A stretch of DNA of 41,859 nucleotides, taken from the NCBI RefSeq assembly GCF_004348685.1, contig NZ_SMKO01000077.1, forward strand, positions 1 to 41,859. Direction: 5' to 3'. The notes under the pieces were generated by a model, which was not told where the DNA came from, made no database searches, and saw only the letters and a list, made by a program, of their open reading frames with translations. Position 1 is the stretch's first letter; each line of letters opens with the position of its first letter. Source of the stretch: Nonomuraea deserti (GTDB lineage Bacteria; Actinomycetota; Actinomycetes; Streptosporangiales; Streptosporangiaceae). Below, piece after piece: positions 33,434 to 39,440 of this stretch. Both the position numbers and the translations under genes were made by a program.

Positions 33434-34713
33434 AGCGTGGGCACCTTGTCCAGGATGTCCTGGGACCGCTTGGCCGCCTCCGCCAGGGTCCTGGCCGGGT
33501 CGGCGTCCTTCTTGACGATGGCGGTGACGGCGTCGGTGTAGGGCTGTTCCACCTCGGGGGTCCACAGGGCCGGCTGTTTGACGCCGTGCGTGTTCGCGGC
33601 CTCCATCACCGCCTGGGCCGGCCCGGTCCGGAGCTTGTCCGCCGCGTTCGCGGCGCTGGTGCGGGGCGGGATGTGGAAGCCGTAGCCGAGGTTCCAGTCG
33701 GTCTGCGCGGCGGTGTTCTCCACCCACAACCAGCGCACGTACTTCGTGGCCGCCTCCAGGTTGGCGCTCTTGCCGTTGACGACCTGCACCCAGCCGCCCA
33801 TGTTGACCACCTGACGGCCGCCGGGGCCGAAGGCCGGCAGCGGGAAGGCGGCGAAGTCGTCGCCCAGCTCGGCGGTCATGCCGGGGACGGCCCACATGCC
33901 GACCCACTGCATGGCCGCCGCCCCGGTGATCAGCGCGCTGGGGTCCCACCAGTCGGTCGAGTAGCCCTGCAGGGTGACCTTGCTGTCGTGCAGGCCCTTG
34001 AGCGCGGTGAGCGCCTCGACCACCTTCGGGTCGTCATAGGTGATCTCGCGGTCGTCGACCAGCAGGTTGCCGTTCGACCAGGGCACCAGCATCCCCAGGT
34101 CGCCGATGCCGTCGTTGCCGACGAACAGGCCCTTCTGCCTGCCCGTGGTGAGCTTCCTGGCCGCCGCGGCGAACTCGGCGAAGCTCGTCGGCACGGCCAC
34201 GCCGGCCTTCTGGAACAGCGACTTGCGGTAGAACACCAGCATCGGGTCCACGACCATGGGCACGGCGTAGACCTTGCCGCCCCACGTGTACGGCTCCAGC
34301 ACCTTGGGGTCGAAGTCGGACTTCTCCGCGCCGAGCACGTCGTCGAGCGGCGTGACCTGCTCGGCCTTGACCATGTTGGGGCTGACGTCGTTGACCTCGT
34401 AGACGTCGGGGCCGTCCGGGGTCAGGACGGCGGCCGTCCACTTGGTGGCGTAGTCGCCGGGGATCCAGGACACCTTGACCGCGATGTCCGGGTTGGCCTT
34501 GGTGAAGTCGGCGGCGTAGCGCAGGGCCGCCTGCTGCGTGCCTTCCTCGCCGTACTCGTGGTACCAGTGGTTGAGGGTGATCTTGGCGTTGCCGGTGGCG
34601 GGCGGGGTCTTGGTCTTGGCCAGCGGGTCGCCGCCGCACGCGGAGACGGCGGCGCCGGCGACGAAGAGCACGGACCCTTTGAGCAGTCCGCGGCGGGTGA
34701 GTGGTCTGTCCAT
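33430..34713 (-). CDS. Extracellular sugar-binding lipoprotein (ABC transporter)
   Basis: 427 residues. A twin-arginine-like RR (residues 7-8) and the lipobox AVSAC (Cys26) mark an exported, lipidated solute-binding protein of the family 1 type (ITLNHWYHEYGEEGTQQAALRYAADFTKANPDIAVKVSW). Aromatic residues in the binding lobes (WSNG, STDWWDP) suit oligosaccharides. The start at 34713 follows GAGAGGTGG. It leads the operon SBP, permease, permease, GH43, so beta-galactan oligosaccharides are the best guess as ligand. Its promoter carries a LacI-type operator just downstream of the start point. Confidence 0.88.
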   Translation of the reverse strand: MDRPLTRRGLLKGSVLFVAGAAVSACGGDPLAKTKTPPATGNAKITLNHWYHEYGEEGTQQAALRYAADFTKANPDIAVKVSWIPGDYATKWTAAVLTPDGPDVYEVNDVSPNMVKAEQVTPLDDVLGAEKSDFDPKVLEPYTWGGKVYAVPMVVDPMLVFYRKSLFQKAGVAVPTSFAEFAAAARKLTTGRQKGLFVGNDGIGDLGMLVPWSNGNLLVDDREITYDDPKVVEALTALKGLHDSKVTLQGYSTDWWDPSALITGAAAMQWVGMWAVPGMTAELGDDFAAFPLPAFGPGGRQVVNMGGWVQVVNGKSANLEAATKYVRWLWVENTAAQTDWNLGYGFHIPPRTSAANAADKLRTGPAQAVMEAANTHGVKQPALWTPEVEQPYTDAVTAIVKKDADPARTLAEAAKRSQDILDKVPTL

Positions 34714-34758
34714 CGGGGCCACCTCTCGTGGGGGGAGTGAGATCGGTGCCGATGTGGG

Positions 34759-34770
34759 GTAACCGGTTAC
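34759..34770. promoter_or_regulatory. LacI-type operator for the sugar ABC operon
   Basis: GTAACCGGTTAC is a perfect 12-base palindrome of the kind bound by LacI-family sugar repressors. It lies just downstream of the likely transcription start of the ABC operon. An identical copy lies at 34906-34917. Confidence 0.8.
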
Positions 34771-34789
34771 TGCTGACGTCGTGAGGCGG

Positions 34790-34819
34790 ACGTTAGACGC
34801 GTCCGATGGGTGGCGTCAA
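34790..34819 (-). promoter_or_regulatory. Promoter of the sugar ABC / galactanase operon
   Basis: On the minus strand TTGACG (34819-34814) and TAACGT (34795-34790) are 18 bases apart. The operator at 34759-34770 is about 13-24 bases after the expected start point. Confidence 0.6.
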
Positions 34820-34860
34820 TGCGCTGTTAACTGTTCGTTACAAAGCTGCTGGAGTCGGCC

Positions 34861-34889
34861 TTGACGGACCGTGACAGATCTCTTAGCGT
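34861..34889 (+). promoter_or_regulatory. Divergent LacI-controlled promoter
   Basis: TTGACG (34861-34866) and TAGCGT (34884-34889) are 17 bases apart, followed at 34906 by the second GTAACCGGTTAC copy. It fires towards the micro-ORFs at 34934 and, further on, the heparinase-like gene. Confidence 0.6.
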
Positions 34890-34905
34890 CCTGGGCGTCA
34901 GCCAA

Positions 34906-34917
34906 GTAACCGGTTAC
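34906..34917. promoter_or_regulatory. LacI-type operator (second copy)
   Basis: A perfect GTAACCGGTTAC identical to 34759-34770. It sits between the rightward promoter and the GGAGG at 34923-34927. Confidence 0.8.
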
Positions 34918-34933
34918 CCACCGGAGGTCCGCC

Positions 34934-35074
34934 ATGGGATCGCCGGCCGCCGATCGGGCCGCCTCCGCGTGCACCGGCCCGGGAGCGGGTGGCGCGGCCG
35001 CCCGTACAGGCTGGGCGCTGGTGGTGCTGGCGGCGCGCGCCCGTCCGCGCCGCCGTCACCGGGAGGCCACGTGA
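34934..35074 (+). CDS. Possible 46-residue micro-ORF under the LacI operator
   Basis: The ATG follows GGAGG by six bases, directly behind promoter and operator. The protein (MGSPAADRAASACTGPGAGG at the start, ending RRRHREAT) is alanine- and arginine-rich with no recognisable fold. It could be a real small protein, a leader peptide or the remnant of a deleted gene. Its TGA overlaps the GTG of the next micro-ORF (GTGA). Confidence 0.35.
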   Translation: MGSPAADRAASACTGPGAGGAAARTGWALVVLAARARPRRRHREAT

Positions 35075-35217
35075 GCACCTCCGGCCGGGTCACCACTGTC
35101 GCTGATCTGCACCACCGGCGGCGACCCCGGCGCGAGCTGTCGATCCTGCGGCTCCCGCGTGCGCAGCCGCCCTGGCCGGGGCGCCGCCGCCCCGCCGCCC
35201 TGCACCGCATCGCCTGA
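35071..35217 (+). CDS. Possible 48-residue micro-ORF coupled to the previous one
   Basis: It starts at GTG 35071 behind GGGAGG, overlapping the previous stop by four bases. It is a very basic sequence (VTTVADLHHRRRPRREL region) with no known domain. A GC-rich hairpin begins one base after its stop. The tidy signals contrast with the lack of a recognisable protein. The gap 34714-35317 otherwise holds only the two promoters, two operators and this hairpin. Confidence 0.35.
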   Translation: MSTSGRVTTVADLHHRRRPRRELSILRLPRAQPPWPGRRRPAALHRIA

Positions 35218-35271
35218 GGCCCGCCCGCTGTCGCCGGTCTCCCGCGGACGCGTATGGTGCGGGGGCGGGCC
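35218..35271 (+). terminator. Possible terminator after the micro-ORFs
   Basis: GGCCCGCCC (35218-35226) and GGGCGGGCC (35263-35271) are perfect complements with a 36-base loop, starting at the micro-ORF stop and ending 46 bases before the heparinase-like gene. Confidence 0.45.
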
Positions 35272-35317
35272 GTGCGGGATTCCCCACGGCGAACGGCGGG
35301 CGGCAGGGGAGGGGCCG

Positions 35318-36943
35318 ATGAGCCGGGACGGAGGCCGGGACCTGCTGGTACGGCAGGCGCGGGAGGAGGCCGCCAGGGCGCGTACGGAACCCCTGCCCGC
35401 GCTGACCTTCGCCCTGTGGCGCCGCTACGCGGACACCGGCGACCGCCAGGCCTACGAGGGCGTCTACTTCGAGCGCCGTCGCCGCCTGGCCGCCCTCATG
35501 CTGGCCGCGCACCTGGACGACCGCCCCGACCCGGCGCTCGACGACCTGCTGTGGTCGGTGTGCGACGAGTACACCTGGGTGCTGCCGGCCCACGAGCCGA
35601 GAGACCGCCCGGTCAACGCGTTCGTCGACCTGTTCGCCGCCGAGACCGGCCATGCCCTGGCGGAGGCGGCGGGCCTGCTCGGCGAGCACCTCGACCCCCG
35701 GGTGCTGGCCCGGGTGCGCGAGGAGGTGGAGCGCCGGGTCCTGCGCCCTCTCCAGGAAGGCGCGCCTGCCCTGTGGTGGGAGTCGGCCGGGCACAACTGG
35801 GCGGCCGTCTGCGCGGGCGCGGCCGGGATGGCGGCGCTGGCGCTGGACTCCGAGCGCCTGCCGGCCCTCCTGCCCCGTCTGGAGCGGGCCCTGGAGTCGT
35901 TCCTGGCGGGCGTGGGCCCGGACGGCGCCTGCCTGGAGGGCCCCGACTACTGGTCCTATGGTTTCGGCTATTTCGTCTACTTCGCCGAGGCGCTGCGCGA
36001 GCGCACGGGCAAGGACCTGCTGGACGATCCCCACGTACGCGAGATGGCGGCCTACCCCGCCAGGGTCGACCTCGGCGGCGGCGCGCGCCCGGCCTTCGCC
36101 GACTCCTCCGGCATGGGCGCCTACCCGGCCGGCCTGCTGGACCGCCTGGCGGAACGCCTGGGCGTGCCCGTGCCGCAGGGGCGGGAGCCGTCGTTCCACG
36201 ACGACCACTGCTACCGCTGGGCCCATCTGAGCCGCACCCTGTGGTGGACGGCGCGGACGCCGCGCACCCCGCCGGCGCCGCACGACCGCCTGCCGGACGC
36301 CGCGATCGTGGTCGCCAGGGCGAACGGCACGGCGTTCGCCGCCAAGGGCGGCCACAACGACGAGCCGCACAACCATCTCGATCTGGGCCACTTCATCCTC
36401 CACGCCCACGGCAGGACGGTGCTGGACGACCTGGGCGCCCCGGAGTACACCCGCGACTACTTCGGCGCGGGCCGCTACGCGGTGCCGCAGGCCTCGGCGG
36501 AGTGGCACTCGATCCCGCTGATCGACGGCGCCGCGCAACGCCCCGGCCGTGACCGCCGCGCCGAGACCGTCCGGTACGCGGCCGGCCACGACACCGTGGA
36601 ATGGACGCTGGACCTGACGGCCGCCTACGACGCGCCCCGGCTCACCCGCTTCACCCGCGCCTTCGCCTGGCGGCCCGCGCGGCTGGAGCTCACCGACACC
36701 TTCGCCTTCGCGGGAGGCGACTGCCCGGTGGCGGAGCTGTTCGTCTCCCGCCTGCGCCCCGAGCTGGGCCGCGACTCCGTCGGCTGGGGGCCGGTCGTGC
36801 TGGAGATCCCGTCCCCGTGGCGGGCCCGGGCGGAGGAGCTGGAGGTACGCGGCCACGACGGCGTGCCGGAGACCGTGCACCGCGTACGCCTGACCGCCGC
36901 CGTCCCGTCCGGCCCGCATACCTTCGTCTTCACCGTGCGTTGA
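35318..36943 (+). CDS. Heparinase II/III-family protein without signal peptide
   Basis: 541 residues. An alpha-helical toroid N-domain (to about 320, with the SAGHNWAAVCAGAAGMAALA and EGPDYWSYGFGYFVYFAEAL segments) is followed by a beta-sandwich C-domain containing KGGHNDEPHNHLDLGHFIL and LGAPEYTRDYF, the conserved His/Tyr region of heparinase II/III-like lyases. Family members cleave uronic-acid polysaccharides by elimination. With no signal peptide it probably acts in the cytoplasm on imported oligosaccharides. The ATG at 35318 has GGGGAGGGG upstream. It lies downstream of the LacI-controlled rightward promoter, so it may belong to the same regulon as the ABC transporter. Confidence 0.82.
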   Translation: MSRDGGRDLLVRQAREEAARARTEPLPALTFALWRRYADTGDRQAYEGVYFERRRRLAALMLAAHLDDRPDPALDDLLWSVCDEYTWVLPAHEPRDRPVNAFVDLFAAETGHALAEAAGLLGEHLDPRVLARVREEVERRVLRPLQEGAPALWWESAGHNWAAVCAGAAGMAALALDSERLPALLPRLERALESFLAGVGPDGACLEGPDYWSYGFGYFVYFAEALRERTGKDLLDDPHVREMAAYPARVDLGGGARPAFADSSGMGAYPAGLLDRLAERLGVPVPQGREPSFHDDHCYRWAHLSRTLWWTARTPRTPPAPHDRLPDAAIVVARANGTAFAAKGGHNDEPHNHLDLGHFILHAHGRTVLDDLGAPEYTRDYFGAGRYAVPQASAEWHSIPLIDGAAQRPGRDRRAETVRYAAGHDTVEWTLDLTAAYDAPRLTRFTRAFAWRPARLELTDTFAFAGGDCPVAELFVSRLRPELGRDSVGWGPVVLEIPSPWRARAEELEVRGHDGVPETVHRVRLTAAVPSGPHTFVFTVR

Positions 36944-36982
36944 CGGTCGCTGAAGCAGAGGAGCGAATCTGTAACTCTCTAT

Positions 36983-37009
36983 GTTGATTAATGCCCGCGA
37001 ATGGGGAAT
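36983..37009 (+). promoter_or_regulatory. Possible SigB-type promoter for the sigma factor gene
   Basis: GTTG at 36983-36986 and GGGAAT at 37004-37009 resemble the GTTT and GGGTAT elements of SigB/SigF-type promoters, with a 17-base gap. Autoregulation is common for this sigma class. Spacing is slightly long, so this is tentative. Confidence 0.4.
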
Positions 37010-37025
37010 ACTCTGATCCAGAAGT

Positions 37026-37083
37026 CCAGCAGAGGGCTTCGACTCACGCATTATGTGTGGCGTGCCTCTGCCTGGGCTTTTTT
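37026..37083 (+). terminator. Intrinsic terminator in the leader of the sigma factor gene
   Basis: CCAGCAGAGG (37026-37035) pairs with CCTCTG and CTGG (37065-37075, one C bulged), enclosing a second stem CACGC/GCGTG (37045-37049, 37060-37064). It is followed directly by GC and six T (37078-37083). The T-run is rare in this GC-rich sequence. It ends 40 bases before the sigma ATG. Confidence 0.75.
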
Positions 37084-37123
37084 GCGTTGCGGGGGCTGCC
37101 ATGAACGACCTTTGGAGCATCAG

Positions 37124-37894
37124 ATGGCCGTCCTGGAGATCGCACTCGAAGAGATGACCGCCGAGCAGCTGCTCACCGAGATGAACCGGCCCGAGACGCC
37201 TGAGCTGCGCAAGGTACGGATCCGTGAGCGGGTCGTGGCCATGTACGACGCTCTGGTGGGCGAGGTCACCCGCCGCTACCGCTACCGCGGCGAGCCGATG
37301 GAGGACCTGCGCCAGGCCGCGTACGTGGGCCTGATGAAGGCCATCAACGGATTCGACCCCACCCTGGGGCACGACTTCCGCGGCTACGCGATGATCACGA
37401 TGGTCGGCGAGGTGAAGCGGCACTTCCGCGACCGCACCTGGGCCATCCGGGTGCCACGGGTCTACCAGGAGCGCCGCCTGGAGCTCAACAAGGTGACCAG
37501 CGAGCTCACCCAGACCCTCGGCCGCGCCCCCACGGTCGCCGAGCTGGCCGGCAAGATGGGCATCTCGGAGGAGGACGTGCTGCTCGCCCTCGACGCGTCC
37601 GCCGCGTACAGCACCCTGTCGCTGGACGCTCCGGTCGGCGGCGAGGACGACGCGGCCGATCTGGGAGACTTCCTGCCCGCGCAGGACGACTCGCTCGACA
37701 ACCTGCTCGGCAAGCACGCGATCAAGCCGCTCATCGACGCCCTCCCTGACCGGGAGCGCAACATCCTGCTGATGCGGTTCTACGGCAACATGACCCAGTC
37801 CGAGATCGCCACGGAGTTCGGCATCTCGCAGATGCACGTCTCCCGCATCCTGCGCGCCGTGCTCACCAAGCTGCGCACCGCCCTGCAGGACTGA
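37124..37894 (+). CDS. SigB/SigF/SigG-family RNA polymerase sigma factor
   Basis: 256 residues with region 2 (DLRQAAYVGLMKAINGFDPTLGHDFRGYAMITMVGEVKRHFRD), region 3 (WAIRVPRVYQERRLELNKVTSELTQTLGRAPTVAELAGKMGI) and region 4 (LPDRERNILLMRFYGNMTQSEIATEFGISQMHVSRILRAVLTKLR). It lacks region 1.1. This class is normally held by an anti-sigma factor and serves stress or differentiation, but no anti-sigma gene is adjacent. The ATG at 37124 is preceded by GGAG; an in-frame ATG at 37001 would put the start before the terminator and has no ribosome site. Confidence 0.9.
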   Translation: MAVLEIALEEMTAEQLLTEMNRPETPELRKVRIRERVVAMYDALVGEVTRRYRYRGEPMEDLRQAAYVGLMKAINGFDPTLGHDFRGYAMITMVGEVKRHFRDRTWAIRVPRVYQERRLELNKVTSELTQTLGRAPTVAELAGKMGISEEDVLLALDASAAYSTLSLDAPVGGEDDAADLGDFLPAQDDSLDNLLGKHAIKPLIDALPDRERNILLMRFYGNMTQSEIATEFGISQMHVSRILRAVLTKLRTALQD

Positions 37895-37903
37895 TCGGCC
37901 GGC

Positions 37904-37951
37904 CACCCCCGCCGCCGTTCCGCCCGGACCGCGCCGTCCGCGCCGGGGGTG
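37904..37951. terminator. Bidirectional terminator between sigma factor and xylanase genes
   Basis: CACCCCCG (37904-37911) pairs with CGGGGGTG (37944-37951) with an inner stem CGGAC/GTCCG (37925-37940), between tail-to-tail genes. Confidence 0.6.
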
Positions 37952-37954
37952 AGG

Positions 37955-39199
37955 TCACATGGCGGCGGTGGCGCGGGTCTCGCCGGGAGCGTCCAGGTGG
38001 AAGGCGGCCGTGCGGCCGGCCGCCGACACCTCGTACGCGCCGAGGAACCCGGTGAAGCGCACCCGCCCCTCAGCGTCGGTGCGCAAGGTGGTGGGCGGGA
38101 ACCACCAGTCGCCCTTGATGAGCGAGCGTGCCGCGTCGTACGACGGCTTCGGACACCCGTCGGCGCGGACGAACCCGCCGGGTGCGCCGAGCCAGCCGCC
38201 GTCGGTCATCCCCCAGTACGTCATCGCCTCCACCGCCGGATGGGACAGCAGCGTGCGGTAGTGGCGGACGATCTCGTCGGCCTGGCGCTCCTCGCCCTCG
38301 GGGGTGCTCGGCCAGGCCGCCACCTGGTAGTCGTTCAGGTCGACGATGTGCTCGGGCATGAGCTCGCCGGACAGGATGGTGGTCTCGGTGAAGTGGAGGG
38401 GCAGACCGTAGCGCGAGAAACGGTCGAGGACGGCGAGTGTCCTCTCCTCGCCCCAGTACCCCTGGTGCATGTGGCTCTGCAGGCCCAGGCCGTCGATGCG
38501 GATGCCGGCCTCGAGCAGGCCCTCGATCAGGCATTCGTACGCCGCCGACATGTCGAAGTCGTTGAGCAGCAGCGTGGCGTGCGGGTTGGCCTCGCGGGCG
38601 GCGTCGAAGACCATCCTGACCATCGGGATGCGTCCCATCTCCCGGCACAGGCGCGTGATGCCGTTGTCGTACTTGTCGAAGATCGGCATGATGACGACCT
38701 CGTTGATGACATCCCACATATCGATAAGTCCTGAAAAATCGCCCACCTCGCGCCGGATCCGGTCCACCTGCGCGCGGGCGATCTCCTCGTTCGGCAGATC
38801 CGTCAGCCAGTCGGCCGTCACCGTGTGCCACACCAGCGGATGGCCCTTGACCGGGCGTCCCCGCTCGCGGAACCACGCCGCCGCGTTCCGCAGCCGCTCC
38901 TTCCGTGGCTGCCCGCGCTCCTCCTCGAACTGCCCCCAGTAGAAGGGCAGCGTGACGAAGTTGAACAGCCCGAGCCAGTGCTCGGCCAGGCGCTCGGCCC
39001 TGGCGGTGAGCTCGCCGGTGAGCTCGCCGTTCGCGAGGGGGACGAGGTCGAACCCGGTGCACCCGAACAGGAACCGGTGCTCGCGCTGGGCGACGACCAC
39101 ATCCCGATCCGGCAGCGGATCGCCGTCGAGGGTGACGGTGATCGCGGCGTCCGCAGTACGGTTCTTCCTGATCGAGGCGTCAAGATTCGTCAATGCCAC
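37955..39199 (-). CDS. Cytoplasmic GH10 endo-1,4-beta-xylanase
   Basis: 414 residues. A short N-terminal beta domain (to about 55; ITVTLDGDPLPDRDVVVAQREHRFLFG) is followed by a GH10 (beta/alpha)8 barrel. The acid/base is Glu167 in DVINEVV and the nucleophile is Glu272 in HFTETTI; GHPLVWHT is also present. A C-terminal beta tail (TDAEGRVRFTGFLGAYEV) completes it. There is no signal peptide, so it belongs with the intracellular GH10 enzymes that finish imported xylo-oligosaccharides. The start is GTG 39199 behind GAGGG. It diverges from the GH3 gene; a CCGAAAGTTTCGG palindrome lies just upstream. Confidence 0.86.
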   Translation of the reverse strand: MALTNLDASIRKNRTADAAITVTLDGDPLPDRDVVVAQREHRFLFGCTGFDLVPLANGELTGELTARAERLAEHWLGLFNFVTLPFYWGQFEEERGQPRKERLRNAAAWFRERGRPVKGHPLVWHTVTADWLTDLPNEEIARAQVDRIRREVGDFSGLIDMWDVINEVVIMPIFDKYDNGITRLCREMGRIPMVRMVFDAAREANPHATLLLNDFDMSAAYECLIEGLLEAGIRIDGLGLQSHMHQGYWGEERTLAVLDRFSRYGLPLHFTETTILSGELMPEHIVDLNDYQVAAWPSTPEGEERQADEIVRHYRTLLSHPAVEAMTYWGMTDGGWLGAPGGFVRADGCPKPSYDAARSLIKGDWWFPPTTLRTDAEGRVRFTGFLGAYEVSAAGRTAAFHLDAPGETRATAAM

Positions 39200-39216
39200 G
39201 ACACCCTCACATCGCT

Positions 39217-39229
39217 CCGAAAGTTTCGG
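39217..39229. promoter_or_regulatory. Xylan-type operator palindrome before GH10
   Basis: CCGAAAGTTTCGG is a perfect palindrome around a central G. GAAAxTTTC-type sites are reported for LacI-family xylan regulators in actinomycetes. It lies 17 bases upstream of the GH10 start, right after a -10-like TAACTT (minus strand). Confidence 0.65.
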
Positions 39230-39319
39230 GAAAGTTATTGCCGCACAACGACCCGCAAAGCCGGTGAGCTCGAGCGTCGTACGCCGACCAGATCTGCAAC
39301 ATAGCAGTTGGAGACGCTC

Positions 39320-39349
39320 TTGACAGTTTTCCGCGAGGCCCCTTATGTT
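39320..39349 (+). promoter_or_regulatory. Promoter of the GH3 gene
   Basis: TTGACA (39320-39325) and TATGTT (39344-39349) are 18 bases apart. The repeat CAGTTTTCC appears at 39324 and again at 39364. Confidence 0.65.
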
Positions 39350-39373
39350 GCCGCAATATTAAGCAGTTTTCCT

Positions 39374-39384
39374 TGAAAGTTTCG
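39374..39384. promoter_or_regulatory. Second xylan-type operator, before GH3
   Basis: TGAAAGTTTCG keeps the GAAAGTTTC core of the site at 39217-39229. It lies about 20 bases after the expected start point of the GH3 transcript, so bound repressor would block it. Confidence 0.6.
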
Positions 39385-39440
39385 GCTTCACATACCGCAA
39401 TGCGCGTGGGATGTTGCCGTTAGAAGCCCGAAGGGATGGC

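Noticed and set aside
37001..37123. Upstream start for the sigma factor
   Set aside because: The ATG at 37001 has no ribosome site and would read through the terminator hairpin; the added residues do not resemble any sigma N-terminus.
35090..37906. 938-codon minus-strand open frame
   Set aside because: Antisense to the heparinase-like and sigma factor genes, both of which have strong family motifs.
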